A DNA stretch of 64,000 nt from contig UBTF01000007.1 in NCBI GenBank assembly GCA_900468285.1, forward strand, positions 124,001 to 188,000, written 5' to 3'. This DNA comes from Hyphomicrobiales bacterium. Lineage in GTDB: Bacteria > Pseudomonadota > Alphaproteobacteria > Rhizobiales > Rhizobiaceae. The notes below the pieces were generated by a model that did no database searches, was not told the DNA's origin, and saw nothing but the letters and a program-made list of their open reading frames with translations. Below, piece by piece: positions 36,430 through 46,963 of the stretch; position 1 is the first letter of the stretch, and every line of letters starts with the position of its first letter. Both the position numbers and the translations under genes were made by a program.

Positions 36430-37695
36430 TCAGGCAGCCTTCAAAGCATCCTTGAGCGGCTTGACCAGATCCAGCTTCTCCCAGGAGAAGGAACCGTCAC
36501 GACCGGCCTTGCGACCGAAATGGCCGTAGGAGGATGTCTTGGCATAGATCGGCTTGTTGAGGTCGAGGTGACGGCGGATGCCGGACGGAGACAGGTCCAT
36601 GACCTTGCGGATCGCGGCTTCGACTTCGTCTTCGCTCAGCTTGCCGGTCTGGTGCAGATCGACATAGACCGACAGTGGCTGCGCAACGCCGATAGCGTAG
36701 GACAGCTGGATCGTGCAGCGTTCTGCCAGGCCAGCGGCCACGACGTTCTTGGCGATGTAGCGGGCTGCATAGGCTGCGGAACGGTCGACCTTCGTCGTGT
36801 CCTTGCCGGAGAATGCACCGCCGCCATGCGGGGCTGCGCCACCATAGGTGTCGACGATGATCTTGCGGCCCGTCAGGCCCGCATCGCCATCGGGACCACC
36901 GATCACGAACTTGCCGGTCGGGTTGATGTACCACTGGCAATCATTGGCGATCTTGAGGTCGCCCAGTGCCTCGCGGATGTAGGGTTCAACAACCGAACGC
37001 ACCTTCTTGGAGTCCCAGCTTGGGTCCAGATGCTGCGTGGAAAGCACGATGGACACAGCTTCTGAAGCCTTGCCATCGACGTAACGCACGGTCACCTGGC
37101 TCTTTGCATCGGGTCCGAGCTTTGCCGCTTCGCCTTCGCCGCTCTTGCGGGCGGTGGCGAGAAGCTGAAGAATGCGGTGGGAATAATAGATCGGAGCCGG
37201 CATCAGGTCAGGCGTTTCCTTGCAGGCATAACCGAACATGATGCCCTGGTCGCCAGCGCCTTCGTCGCCCTGCTTGTCCGAAGCATTGTCCACGCCCTGC
37301 GCAATGTCGGCAGACTGCGGGTGCAACAGCACGTCGATCTTGGCCGTCTTCCAATGGAAGCCGTCCTGCTCGTAGCCGATATCCCTGATCGCCTTGCGGG
37401 CGGCGGCCTTGAACTTGGCGGGGTTGATCATGGGGTGGCCAGCGGCGTCCTTGAGGACGTTGCCTTCCTTGTCCTTCTTCAGCAGCGTATCGGGCACGCG
37501 CACCTCACCGGCGATGACGACACGGTTGGTTGTCGCAAGCGTTTCACATGCGATGCGCACGGTCCACGGATCAACGCCGGTCTTGGCGGCTTCACGATAG
37601 ATGAGATCGACGATTTCGTCGGAAATGCGGTCACAAACCTTGTCAGGGTGACCTTCAGCTACAGACTCGCTGGTGAACAGGTAATTGGCGCGCAT
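36430..37695 (-). CDS. metK: S-adenosylmethionine synthetase
   Basis: MetK makes S-adenosylmethionine from methionine and ATP. The 421-residue enzyme has the N-terminal [16 protein letters not shown] motif, the hexapeptide-like region [15 protein letters not shown] near residue 150, and the P-loop-like [19 protein letters not shown] near 292. Length is at the long end of the family, as in other rhizobia. It lies downstream of phrR behind a terminator, so it has its own promoter; an AT-rich palindrome in the leader region is a candidate operator. Confidence 0.97.
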   Translation of the reverse strand: MRANYLFTSESVAEGHPDKVCDRISDEIVDLIYREAAKTGVDPWTVRIACETLATTNRVVIAGEVRVPDTLLKKDKEGNVLKDAAGHPMINPAKFKAAARKAIRDIGYEQDGFHWKTAKIDVLLHPQSADIAQGVDNASDKQGDEGAGDQGIMFGYACKETPDLMPAPIYYSHRILQLLATARKSGEGEAAKLGPDAKSQVTVRYVDGKASEAVSIVLSTQHLDPSWDSKKVRSVVEPYIREALGDLKIANDCQWYINPTGKFVIGGPDGDAGLTGRKIIVDTYGGAAPHGGGAFSGKDTTKVDRSAAYAARYIAKNVVAAGLAERCTIQLSYAIGVAQPLSVYVDLHQTGKLSEDEVEAAIRKVMDLSPSGIRRHLDLNKPIYAKTSSYGHFGRKAGRDGSFSWEKLDLVKPLKDALKAA

Positions 37696-37768
37696 TCGGG
37701 ATTCCCCTCAAAGAAGTGTCTACCGTTTTGTTAGTCATTTTGCTCGCAAAAAACAAGGACACAACGAC

Positions 37769-37784
37769 ATAAATATATCTTTAT
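37769..37784. promoter_or_regulatory. AT-rich palindrome upstream of metK, candidate operator
   Basis: ATAAATATATCTTTAT is an inverted repeat (ATAAA/TTTAT ends, extended by CAT...ATG) 74-89 bases before metK. It may bind a regulator of methionine or SAM metabolism such as the ArsR-type SahR/SamR proteins. I cannot verify the consensus. Confidence 0.4.
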
Positions 37785-37812
37785 ATGAGAATTCCTAACC
37801 CATCCTTACGCA

Positions 37813-37838
37813 ATAAAAAACGGCCCCGAAGGGCCGTT
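37813..37838 (-). terminator. Rho-independent terminator after phrR
   Basis: On the minus strand AACGGCCC-TTCG-GGGCCGTT forms a perfect 8-base-pair stem with a UUCG tetraloop and runs into TTTTATTG. It starts 31 bases after the phrR stop and separates it from metK. Confidence 0.92.
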
Positions 37839-37868
37839 ATCAAGGTTCACAATGCGTTAAACCGAGGC

Positions 37869-38288
37869 TTACTCGGCGTCGCCTTCGGCGGCCAGCGCCT
37901 TGACGAGGTCGACGATACGGCGACGAACCTTGGGGTCGCTGATCTTGACGAAGGCGCGGTTCAACTGAAGTCCTTCGGAGGATGACAGGAAATCAACCAC
38001 GTAGTTCGAGCTGCTTGCTTCTGCCATTCCAGAGGCGCCCACGGCCTGATCGCCAGGTGCATCTTCGAAGAAGAAGGAGACGGGAACGTTCAGAATTCCG
38101 GAAATGTTCTGCAGACGGCTCGCGCCGACCCGGTTTGTACCTTTTTCGTACTTCTGGATTTGCTGAAATGTGATTCCCAGGCTTTCACCCAGCTTTTCCT
38201 GGCTCATACCCAACATCGTGCGTCGGAGGCGGATACGGCTCCCGACGTGAATGTCAATCGGGTTCGGCTTCTTCTTGTTTTCTGTCAT
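37869..38288 (-). CDS. phrR: XRE/Cro-type regulator PhrR (PraR)
   Basis: The 139-residue protein has an XRE helix-turn-helix at about residues 14-70 (RIRLRRTMLGMSQEKLGESL and QQIQKYEKGTNRVG). It matches the rhizobial PhrR/PraR group. The position next to lnt (actA) is the arrangement described in Sinorhizobium, where phrR responds to low pH; the Rhizobium homologue PraR represses quorum-sensing, adhesion and biofilm genes and itself. Two GTTGNGCAAC palindromes upstream could be the sites for autorepression. A strong terminator follows. Confidence 0.9.
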   Translation of the reverse strand: MTENKKKPNPIDIHVGSRIRLRRTMLGMSQEKLGESLGITFQQIQKYEKGTNRVGASRLQNISGILNVPVSFFFEDAPGDQAVGASGMAEASSSNYVVDFLSSSEGLQLNRAFVKISDPKVRRRIVDLVKALAAEGDAE

Positions 38289-38361
38289 TTACGGGGATCC
38301 TGACATTCAATTTCTTCGGGTTGTCGACTACACGCCTGTGCAGATCCTGAACTATTAGATT

Positions 38362-38397
38362 GTTGCGCAACAGAATATATCATGAGCGTTGTGCAAC
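38362..38397. promoter_or_regulatory. Two palindromes upstream of phrR, candidate autoregulatory sites
   Basis: GTTGCGCAAC (38362-38371) and GTTGTGCAAC (38388-38397) are direct copies of one 10-base palindrome, centres 26 bases apart, 74-109 bases before the phrR start. A repeated palindrome this close to a regulator gene suggests PhrR/PraR self-binding. Confidence 0.5.
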
Positions 38398-38433
38398 CTG
38401 ACAAGTTCACTATGCAATTTTAGGGGTTTTTGG

Positions 38434-40023
38434 TCAATTCTTCCGTTTCATCAAACCCATTCGCGAAAACAACGATACAACGAGCAATACCAAAAACAAC
38501 AACCAAAAGTGTATCTGTCGCATATCTGCGGTAACAACGCCAGCGGCGTGGCCACCCAGGGTGGAATCGATTATTCCGACTTGACCGTAGTCCAACCCTG
38601 CGACAATTCGCCCCACAGGGTCTATAACCGCCGAAATACCCGTATTGGCCGCGCGAATCACAGGCATCCCGGTCTCGACTGCCCTCAGCCTTGCCTGCTG
38701 GAAATGCTGATATGGACCGGGCGTATCGCCGAACCATCCGTCATTGGTCACGTTGACAATCGCAGCCGAGTTTCCGATGTCAGCAGGGACTTCGCCGGGG
38801 AAAATGATCTCGTAGCAGATGAAGGACGTCAGCGACTGGCCCGAAGGAAGGGTGATCGCCTCCCGGCTTGCCGCAGCGGAAAATCCACCCGGCAGGCTGA
38901 CGAGATTGTTGATCCCCCAGTGCCGCAGGAAGTCTTCGAAGGGGACATATTCGCCAAAGGGGACAAGATGAACCTTGTCGGTCGCGCCTATGATCTGGCC
39001 CTGACTATCGATGGCGTAGACGGAATTATAGTAGCGCGGCGCCTGGCCGGCACCGGCATTTTCCATGCGAACAGCGCCGGTGAGCAGAATCTGCCCGTCC
39101 TCAAGCGTATTGGCGATGTCTTGCAGGGCATCCGGGTTCTGGCTCAGAATGAAGGGCACGGAGGTTTCCGGCCAGACGATCAGATCAGGCCGTTTCTGGC
39201 CAGGCTGCGGCGGCAGTGCGGAGAGACGCAGATGTTCCCGGAAAATCTCCAGCCGATCCTCGTTCAGCATCTTCCTCGACTGGTCGATGCTGGGCTGGAC
39301 AATCCGGACCGTCGTGGCGACAGCGGCATCGGAGAGCGGCAGCGACAGGCGATAGGCCCCATAGCCGAGGTGAAACGCCAGCATCAGGGCAGCCAGAGCA
39401 ATCCCGGGGATGAGGCCCTTTTTCGTCCCGATCAGGGCGGGGCTGGAAAACAGGAACACCGCTATGACGGACATGCCGAAAATGCCGACGAGATTGGACG
39501 TCTGCATCATCAGGGGAACCGGCATCAGGCCGTAACCGACCGCATTCCAGGGAAAGCCGGTCAGCACGAAGCTTCGCAGCCACTCGATCAGGCCGAAAGA
39601 CGCAGACAGGGCTGCAATTCTTCCCCAGCCATCCGACCAGAGGAGATTGGCAAGCATGGTCGCAAGCCCGTAAAAAATGGCCAGGCAGGCGGGAAGACCC
39701 AGCATGGCGAGCGGCAGGGCCCAGGCGAATTCATCCGCCTCCAGAAGCAGGGCATTGCCAAGCCACCACAGACCGGCAACGAAATAACCCAGACCGAACA
39801 GCCAGCCGATAAGGAAGGTTCTCCAGCCGCGAGACCAGCCCCCACCGTTCGGGCCGCCCGTAGTGCCATCGATCAACCAGACCAGCAGTGTGAAGGAGAC
39901 AAACATCGCGGCGAAGAAACCGACAGGCGGCAGCGCAAGCGCTCCGATTGCACCGGCAAGCACGGCAATCGCTACGCGGCCAAAACCATTGCTCAACATG
40001 ATTTTGCCAGCCAGCCGCTCCAT
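38434..40023 (-). CDS. lnt: Apolipoprotein N-acyltransferase (ActA)
   Basis: Lnt adds the third acyl chain to lipoproteins in the inner membrane. The 529-residue protein has an N-terminal multi-helix membrane part (about 1-220) and a periplasmic nitrilase-like domain with the full triad: Glu in VWPETSVPFIL, Lys in DKVHLVPFGEYVP and Cys in SFICYEIIFPGE. A final membrane segment ends in SRMGLMKRKN. In Sinorhizobium this gene is actA, needed for acid tolerance. It lies between corC and phrR. Confidence 0.96.
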   Translation of the reverse strand: MERLAGKIMLSNGFGRVAIAVLAGAIGALALPPVGFFAAMFVSFTLLVWLIDGTTGGPNGGGWSRGWRTFLIGWLFGLGYFVAGLWWLGNALLLEADEFAWALPLAMLGLPACLAIFYGLATMLANLLWSDGWGRIAALSASFGLIEWLRSFVLTGFPWNAVGYGLMPVPLMMQTSNLVGIFGMSVIAVFLFSSPALIGTKKGLIPGIALAALMLAFHLGYGAYRLSLPLSDAAVATTVRIVQPSIDQSRKMLNEDRLEIFREHLRLSALPPQPGQKRPDLIVWPETSVPFILSQNPDALQDIANTLEDGQILLTGAVRMENAGAGQAPRYYNSVYAIDSQGQIIGATDKVHLVPFGEYVPFEDFLRHWGINNLVSLPGGFSAAASREAITLPSGQSLTSFICYEIIFPGEVPADIGNSAAIVNVTNDGWFGDTPGPYQHFQQARLRAVETGMPVIRAANTGISAVIDPVGRIVAGLDYGQVGIIDSTLGGHAAGVVTADMRQIHFWLLFLVLLVVSLFSRMGLMKRKN

Positions 40024-40162
40024 GCAGTCTCCACCTTACAAGGCACCGTCCGACACGTGACATAGCAGGCGACACTGTCTCTTTGATCGGACTTACTTTA
40101 AAATGAAGGGAACGTCCACCGCATCGAGCAGCGCCCCCGGCAGACCCTACCTCCGCGACCTG

Positions 40163-40190
40163 AAAGCTGCGGACATTATTCCGCAGCTTT
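40163..40190 (-). terminator. Stem-loop between corC and lnt
   Basis: AAAGCTGCGG (40163-40172), 8-base loop, CCGCAGCTTT (40181-40190) is a perfect 10-base-pair stem 18 bases after the corC stop on the minus strand. The stem itself ends in UUU but no long U-run follows; it is a likely partial terminator. Confidence 0.6.
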
Positions 40191-40208
40191 GGGCCAGGGC
40201 TCCCAGCC

Positions 40209-41345
40209 CTAGACCGAAGCGTTGTCGGTTCTGTTTTCCGGGGAGGCAAGCGTCATCATCACCGTGCTGGCGGCATCGGCCGGAGCCTGATCGTCCTCAC
40301 CGGAAGACGACTGGTTGCGCACGATGCGAACACCCTTGATGCGTCTGGAATCGGCATCGAGAATATGAAATTCGAAGCCGGACACAGCCCTGACGACCTC
40401 TCCCTTGACCGGGATACGGCCAAGGGCAAAGAAGATCAGTCCGCCAAGGGTATCGAGTTCCTCGATATGCTCCCGCACGTCGAAATCCGGTCCGATTGCT
40501 TCTGCAAGTTCGGTCAACTCGGCGCGCGCATCGGCAATCAACACATCCGCAGACAGGCGCGAGAACATCGTCTCATCCTTGTCGTGCTCGTCGTCGATGT
40601 CGCCAACCACCATTTCAACGATATCTTCGTGGCTGACCAGACCGTCGGTGCCGCCATACTCATCGATGACGAGGGCCAACTGGGTGCGTTGCGCCTGCAT
40701 TGTTTTCAGAAGCGTTGAGGCAAGCATGGACGGCGGCGCAAACAGGATTTTGCGGATGATGCCCGCTTCTGCCAGCGTCTTTTCCAGATCGACCCGTGCC
40801 AGATCGAAATTCGCCCGCGGCGATTTCGCTGCCTTGGCTTCGCCACCCGGAGACACTCTCGAGCCGGCACGGCGCTTGTTTCTGGCCTGCCTGCCGATAA
40901 AGGACAGAAGATCGCGGATGTGGATCATGCCCTTGGGATTGTCCAGCGTCTCATCATAGACGGGCATACGCGAACGTCCCGTTTCTTCAAACAGGATCAT
41001 CGCCTCGCCAATGGTCATGTCCTGATCGAGCCCGTCAATATCGACGCGCGGGATCATGATGTCTTCGACCCGGACTTCCCGGAAACGCAGGATGTTGTTG
41101 AGCATTGCCCGCTCTTCGGGCGTGAACGCGGCACCGATCTCGGTGTCGGTCATCAGGGCGTCGGTAATGTCTTCTCTGAGACGCTCGCCCTGAGAGGGCT
41201 TCAACAGCCGCGCTATGCGCGACCAGAGGCTTGCCCGCGGCTTGGCCTGATAATCCTGACGTAAGGGACTACTGCCCTCCTCCGATGAGGATTGTTCCCC
41301 TGTGTCCTTGCCCTCTGCGGGCGGTCTTGCAGAATGTTCGTTCAT
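40209..41345 (-). CDS. CorC/TlyC family CBS-domain protein
   Basis: The 378-residue soluble protein has a CBS pair (about residues 100-270: VEDIMIPRVDIDGLD, FEETGRSRMPVYDETLDNPKG, LVIDEYGGTDGLVSHEDI) and a C-terminal CorC_HlyC domain (about 285-350, LGGLIFFALGRIPVKGEVV). Despite the hemolysin name, family members are linked to Mg/Co efflux and membrane maintenance. It lies 17 bases after ybeY in the usual phoH-ybeY-corC-lnt order. Confidence 0.93.
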   Translation of the reverse strand: MNEHSARPPAEGKDTGEQSSSEEGSSPLRQDYQAKPRASLWSRIARLLKPSQGERLREDITDALMTDTEIGAAFTPEERAMLNNILRFREVRVEDIMIPRVDIDGLDQDMTIGEAMILFEETGRSRMPVYDETLDNPKGMIHIRDLLSFIGRQARNKRRAGSRVSPGGEAKAAKSPRANFDLARVDLEKTLAEAGIIRKILFAPPSMLASTLLKTMQAQRTQLALVIDEYGGTDGLVSHEDIVEMVVGDIDDEHDKDETMFSRLSADVLIADARAELTELAEAIGPDFDVREHIEELDTLGGLIFFALGRIPVKGEVVRAVSGFEFHILDADSRRIKGVRIVRNQSSSGEDDQAPADAASTVMMTLASPENRTDNASV

Positions 41346-41362
41346 TGTCCCAAACTGTCAAA

Positions 41363-41869
41363 TCAAAGCGGTTCCTGTCCCGCATAGGGATCAGATAGAC
41401 CAAGCTTGGCCAAAATGCGAGTCTCAAGCCCTTCCATTTCTTCTGCTTCATCGGTTTCGATGTGGTCGTAACCGATGAGGTGCAGAAAGCCATGCACCAG
41501 AAGATGCGTCAAATGATCCTCGAAACTCTTCTCCAGATCAAGTGCTTCGCGCTCCACCGTTTCACGCGCGATCACGATGTCGCCCAGCATGGGGCCTGGC
41601 ATGTCGCCCGGCTCGATTGGATAGGCCGGGAAGGAAAGGACATTGGTCGGCTTGTCCTTGTCGCGCCATTCGGCGTTGATTTCCCGGATGGCTTCATCAT
41701 TGGTGAAGACCAGCGACAGCTCGGTCGGCACCTTCGGAAAGGGCTGCTTCTCTTCCGTTTTCAGAAACTCGACAGCCGGATCAAGGACCCGGCTGCTGAA
41801 TGCCAGCAATTCATCTTCTGAAGGCCAGCGGTCGGCTTCGACGCTGACCTGAATATCCAATGCGGTCAT
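41363..41869 (-). CDS. ybeY: Endoribonuclease YbeY (rRNA maturation)
   Basis: YbeY is a zinc-dependent RNase for 16S rRNA 3' maturation and ribosome quality control. The 168-residue product has the signature HGFLHLIGYDHIETDEAEEM near its C-terminus with three His ligands. The start is ATG 41869 (MTALDIQVSVEADRW), 7 bases after the phoH-like stop; the longer open frame overlaps that gene. Part of the phoH-ybeY-corC-lnt set. Confidence 0.95.
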   Translation of the reverse strand: MTALDIQVSVEADRWPSEDELLAFSSRVLDPAVEFLKTEEKQPFPKVPTELSLVFTNDEAIREINAEWRDKDKPTNVLSFPAYPIEPGDMPGPMLGDIVIARETVEREALDLEKSFEDHLTHLLVHGFLHLIGYDHIETDEAEEMEGLETRILAKLGLSDPYAGQEPL

Positions 41870-41876
41870 TCGTCTG

Positions 41877-42932
41877 TCACATGCCTCTTGGCAGGCTTTC
41901 ATCCGGCACTGCCGTCTGCGCTTCATAGGCACGAACGATGCGAGCGACCATGGGATGACGAACCACATCCACATCCTTGAAGCGGACGATGGACACGCCC
42001 TCGACATCGGGAAGGATTTGCAGCGCCTCAACGAGGCCCGATTTCATGCCGCGTGGCAAGTCCACCTGGCTCGGGTCACCCGTCACGATCATGCGACCAT
42101 TCTCGCCCAGACGTGTCAGAAACATCTTCATCTGCATCGTCGTGGTGTTCTGGGCCTCATCGAGAATGACGGCGGCATTGGCGAGCGTGCGGCCGCGCAT
42201 GAAGGCCAGTGGCGCAATTTCGATGACGCCCGCCTGAATGGCACGCTCCACCTTGTCACCCGGCATCATGTCGTAGAGCGCGTCATAGAGCGGGCGGAGG
42301 TAAGGATCGACCTTTTCCTTCATGTCGCCGGGCAGGAAGCCCAGACGCTCGCCCGCTTCAACGGCTGGACGGGACAGGATGATGCGATCGACCACACCGC
42401 GCTCCAGAAGCTGTGCGGCGTGCGCCACGGCCAGATAGGTCTTGCCCGTACCGGCAGGACCGACACCGAAGACGAGTTCCGATTGCTCCAGCGCCCGCAT
42501 ATAGACGTCCTGCGTCGGCGTGCGCGCCGCAATCGTCTTCTTTCGGGTGGAAATCTGGGCCATGGAAATCTTTGCCTTGCGCTCCATGGTCGGCAGCGTC
42601 AGCTGGTCGTCGGCCGCAACCGCCATGCGGATGGCGCCTTCGACATCGGACTCCTCGACGCTTCCGCCCTTTAACAGGCGTTGATAGAGGAAATCCAGCG
42701 CCCTGCGTGCCTGGTTGGTCGCGACCAGCTCACCGGTAATGGCAACGGAGTTGCCGCGCGGGCGCGCATCGATGTTCAGTCGCTGTTCCAGCAATTTCAG
42801 GTTTTGATCGAACTGACCGAATAGCTCTCCCGCTATCCTGTTATTCTCGAACGTGAGGACGAAGTGATTGGCGTCGGTCGCGGCTGGGCGTGGCTGGCGC
42901 GATGAGGGTGATACCAATTCGTGTGCGTTCAA
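41877..42932 (-). CDS. PhoH-like ATPase (YbeZ)
   Basis: The 351-residue P-loop protein has Walker A GPAGTGKTYLAVAHA near residue 150 and Walker B AVILDEAQNTT near 250. An N-terminal KH-like region precedes the ATPase. In E. coli YbeZ partners YbeY in ribosome-related RNA handling, and the same neighbour order is kept here. The PhoH name reflects homology, not proven phosphate control. Confidence 0.94.
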   Translation of the reverse strand: MNAHELVSPSSRQPRPAATDANHFVLTFENNRIAGELFGQFDQNLKLLEQRLNIDARPRGNSVAITGELVATNQARRALDFLYQRLLKGGSVEESDVEGAIRMAVAADDQLTLPTMERKAKISMAQISTRKKTIAARTPTQDVYMRALEQSELVFGVGPAGTGKTYLAVAHAAQLLERGVVDRIILSRPAVEAGERLGFLPGDMKEKVDPYLRPLYDALYDMMPGDKVERAIQAGVIEIAPLAFMRGRTLANAAVILDEAQNTTTMQMKMFLTRLGENGRMIVTGDPSQVDLPRGMKSGLVEALQILPDVEGVSIVRFKDVDVVRHPMVARIVRAYEAQTAVPDESLPRGM

Positions 42933-42972
42933 GCGGTCAGGCTCCCGTCCTAATCAGTGTGGGTTCCTCACT

Positions 42973-44373
<1,401 letters not shown>

Positions 44374-44423
44374 GGCCGCTATCTAATGATTTTGAGAGCC
44401 ATATTAAACAGAAAAATGCGTTG

Positions 44424-45224
44424 TCAGCGAGACTTTCGCCACCCGCCGCGCAAAGCGAAATTCAACATGTCGCGTATGGCCGTCGTCGCGCTCATGCTCA
44501 ATGCCTTGCGATTGTCGCCGCGATGGAAGGGAATCGTTTCGCCGAAACACAGGTCGACATCGATGTTACCGGCGCGCATCAGGCCCATCAGCGAGGGGAG
44601 AAGCTCGATTGTGCCGGGCCATGCCGCAACGCTGCGGTGATAGCGCCCCATGGCCATGCCCTGAATGCCGGTATAGGCGATGGCGACCGGCTGGACATTG
44701 ACCATCTGTCCGGGCACCTGGTCGGCAGCACTCGATGCAGCGCCGAACAGTGATGATTTGACGGGCAGAAGGCGGTTGCCGTCAGACGTCGTGCCTTCGG
44801 GAAACAGAACGATGATTTCCCCACCTGCCAGGCGTTGCGCAATCTCATTGACCTGCGCCCCGGCCTTGCGCTTGTCCTCACGGGCAACGAAGACGGTTTT
44901 CTGCAAACGGGAGAGAAGGCCGAAGATGGGCCAGTTGCGAACTTCGTTCTTTGCGATGAAAGCCACATCCACGACGCTGCCCAGGATCATGATATCCTTC
45001 CAGGACACGTGATTGACCACCAGAAGCAGCGGCTTTGCCGCCTCGACCGAGCCGTGGACATGCACCTTGATGCCGAGCGCGTGGCACGCAACCCGGTGCC
45101 ACAGTCTCGGCAAGCGGCGTCTCAAGGGTAAATCGAGACCAAGACAGATCAACTGCGCCGGGAGCAGCACCAGCGTTACCAAAGCCAGAATGACAACCAG
45201 ATAGAAGATTCGCAGCCACGTCAT
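44424..45224 (-). CDS. olsA: PlsC-family acyltransferase, likely OlsA (ornithine lipid synthesis)
   Basis: The 266-residue membrane-bound acyltransferase has the catalytic VNHVSWKDIMIL (HX4D) near residue 72 and FPEGTTSDG near 142, after an N-terminal hydrophobic anchor. By family it could be a general 1-acylglycerol-3-phosphate acyltransferase. Its position between miaB and mur, with olsB about 12 kb away in the same block, matches the Sinorhizobium arrangement, so I favour OlsA, which O-acylates lyso-ornithine lipid to ornithine lipid. The specific role is inferred from context. Confidence 0.8.
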   Translation of the reverse strand: MTWLRIFYLVVILALVTLVLLPAQLICLGLDLPLRRRLPRLWHRVACHALGIKVHVHGSVEAAKPLLLVVNHVSWKDIMILGSVVDVAFIAKNEVRNWPIFGLLSRLQKTVFVAREDKRKAGAQVNEIAQRLAGGEIIVLFPEGTTSDGNRLLPVKSSLFGAASSAADQVPGQMVNVQPVAIAYTGIQGMAMGRYHRSVAAWPGTIELLPSLMGLMRAGNIDVDLCFGETIPFHRGDNRKALSMSATTAIRDMLNFALRGGWRKSR

Positions 45225-45253
45225 CGCTTCATTCGCTCCGTGGCACCTTGCAC

Positions 45254-45682
45254 TCAGTGGTCTTCCGATTTGAGGGGAACACCGTAGAGTTCAAGCCTGT
45301 GGTCCACCAGCTTGAAGCCGTGCTCACGGGCAATCTTTTCCTGCAACGCCTCGATTTCCGGGGAGTGAAACTCGATCACCACGCCGTGCTTGAGATCGAT
45401 CAGGTGATCATGGTGCTCTTCCGGCATCGTCTCGTAGCGCGACCGGCCATCGCGGAAATCGTGTCTCTCGATGATCCCGGCATCTTCGAACAGCTTGACG
45501 GTCCTGTAGACGGTCGAGATCGAGATGCGCGGATCAACGGCGGACGACCGGCGGTAAAGCTCCTCGACATCGGGATGATCGGCAGATTCCTGGAGCACGC
45601 GGGCGATCACACGACGCTGATCGGTCATCCGCATTCCGCGCTCGGCACATAGTTCTTCCAGGGTTTTTGAAAGGTCAATCAC
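45254..45682 (-). CDS. mur: Fur-family manganese-type regulator Mur
   Basis: The 142-residue protein has a winged helix (RMTDQRRVIARVL, STVYRTVKLFEDAG) and the His-rich dimer/metal domain (EEHHDHLIDLKHG). The position where classical Fur has a CxxC structural zinc site reads DLKH, without cysteines, as in rhizobial Mur. Mur uses Mn(II) to repress manganese uptake (mntH, sitABCD), while RirA and Irr control iron in these bacteria. It lies 29 bases before olsA and 62 bases after rimI. Confidence 0.9.
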   Translation of the reverse strand: MIDLSKTLEELCAERGMRMTDQRRVIARVLQESADHPDVEELYRRSSAVDPRISISTVYRTVKLFEDAGIIERHDFRDGRSRYETMPEEHHDHLIDLKHGVVIEFHSPEIEALQEKIAREHGFKLVDHRLELYGVPLKSEDH

Positions 45683-45744
45683 GTCGTCAGGCTTTCAGAT
45701 GCTTCCGTTTCGAGGCGCCGCGGCGCGTTGCATTCCTACAGGAA

Positions 45745-46239
45745 CTAACGAAGATCACGCCGCATGACAAGCGCCGTCGACTTCGTACCATTCTTGTCGG
45801 TGTAATAGGCCTGCCGCTCCGCAACCGTTTCAAAACCAAGCTTCCGGTAGAGCCGTATGGCCGATGCATTCGCACCATCGACCTCCAGAAACATGGTTTC
45901 GGCGCCGCGCATATCCGCCTCGCGCATGGCTGCCAGCATCAGCCGCCAGCCCAGCCCGGACCCGGCAAATTTTTCGCCTACCGCTATTGTCAGAATCTCG
46001 GCCTCCCCTCCCGCTTCCCGGGCCAGAACAAAGCCGCCCAAAGGCTTGCTGAAAAAGGCGTTGGTCTGTCGCGCAACCACGCCAAAGACACTTGGCTGGC
46101 TCAGGAGCCCGGAAAACTCTCCGTCACCCCATTTATGCGAGAAACGCTGGCCGTGCAGTTCCGACACATCGGCGCAATCGGCGTGCACCATGGGAACGAT
46201 CTCAAAATAGGGCTTCCAGCTGAGGTAATCGTCAAACAT
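45745..46239 (-). CDS. rimI: Ribosomal protein S18-alanine N-acetyltransferase
   Basis: The 164-residue GNAT protein has the acetyl-CoA loop around EKFAGSGLGWRLMLAAMREA (near residue 90) and FLEVDGANASAIRLYRKLGF near 115, the RimI pattern. RimI acetylates the N-terminus of S18. The usual tsaB-rimI pairing is present: tsaB ends 41 bases upstream. The start at 46239 gives MFDDYLSWKPYFEIVP. Confidence 0.93.
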   Translation of the reverse strand: MFDDYLSWKPYFEIVPMVHADCADVSELHGQRFSHKWGDGEFSGLLSQPSVFGVVARQTNAFFSKPLGGFVLAREAGGEAEILTIAVGEKFAGSGLGWRLMLAAMREADMRGAETMFLEVDGANASAIRLYRKLGFETVAERQAYYTDKNGTKSTALVMRRDLR

Positions 46240-46280
46240 CGCAGGGAATCATCCGCATTCAAAGCATGAATGGCCCCGTA

Positions 46281-46949
46281 TCAGGCAACCGGCCTGCGTT
46301 CCAGTGCAAATCCTGACTGTATCTTGGCATCCGGTCCACGCAGATACAGTGGCGCAGGCTTGGGCATACCACGCGGCTTTTGCGCACCGATACGGGCGAC
46401 GATATCGATGGGAAACCGATCCGGACCGGACCCTGCATCGCCACCCGCCAGAAGAGGGGCCGCAGACCCGATGATTGCTCCATCGAAATTGACCAGCATC
46501 GACCGCGCCTCGTCGAGCGACACGAGCGCTGCGTCGGTGGAGGGCGTTCCGCTATCTGCGAAAAGCTGGACATAGGTCTCCTGCCGCTTCGCATCCAGCG
46601 CAACCGCGACTGCTTGGCCGGGGTTATCCCGCAGGTGCTGCTCTGCCAGAGTCTCCAGCGTCGTTACACCGACGGCCTCGACGCCGAGCGACAGCGCAAA
46701 GCCGCGCGCGGCTGCGACACCAACGCGAATTCCGGTAAAGGAACCGGGACCGATGGTGACCGCGATCCGTTCGACATCGCCCAGCGCAAGCGACGACTGC
46801 GACAGGGCATCGTCGATGATGCCCATCAGCAGTTCCGCATGACCTTTGCCGATATTTTGCGTAACCTGACCCAGTGCGACGCCCTCCTCGCTGTCATAAA
46901 GACAGGCCGAGCAATCCACACCGGATGTATCGATGGCAAGAATGATCAT
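46281..46949 (-). CDS. tsaB: tRNA threonylcarbamoyladenosine synthesis protein TsaB
   Basis: TsaB is the ASKHA-fold partner of TsaD for t6A37 formation. The 222-residue protein opens with ILAIDTSGVDCSACLY and carries the family stretch VTIGPGSFTGIRVGVAAARG near residue 65. Length is normal. It lies 14 bases after the NifU-like gene and before rimI. tsaD and tsaE are not in the window. Confidence 0.95.
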   Translation of the reverse strand: MIILAIDTSGVDCSACLYDSEEGVALGQVTQNIGKGHAELLMGIIDDALSQSSLALGDVERIAVTIGPGSFTGIRVGVAAARGFALSLGVEAVGVTTLETLAEQHLRDNPGQAVAVALDAKRQETYVQLFADSGTPSTDAALVSLDEARSMLVNFDGAIIGSAAPLLAGGDAGSGPDRFPIDIVARIGAQKPRGMPKPAPLYLRGPDAKIQSGFALERRPVA

Positions 46950-46963
46950 GAAGGATGAGCCCG

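Noticed and set aside
37696-37812. A SAM riboswitch in the metK leader
   Set aside because: The leader is short and I could not find the paired stems or pseudoknot of SAM-I, SAM-II or SAM/SAH classes; an operator palindrome explains the region better.
38389-40065. A 558-codon plus-strand open frame across lnt
   Set aside because: Antisense to lnt, whose catalytic triad is complete; the antisense product has no recognisable domain.
45254-45682. Calling the Fur-family protein an iron-sensing Fur
   Set aside because: The C-terminal CxxC pair is missing and the setting is rhizobial, where the homologue is the manganese regulator Mur.
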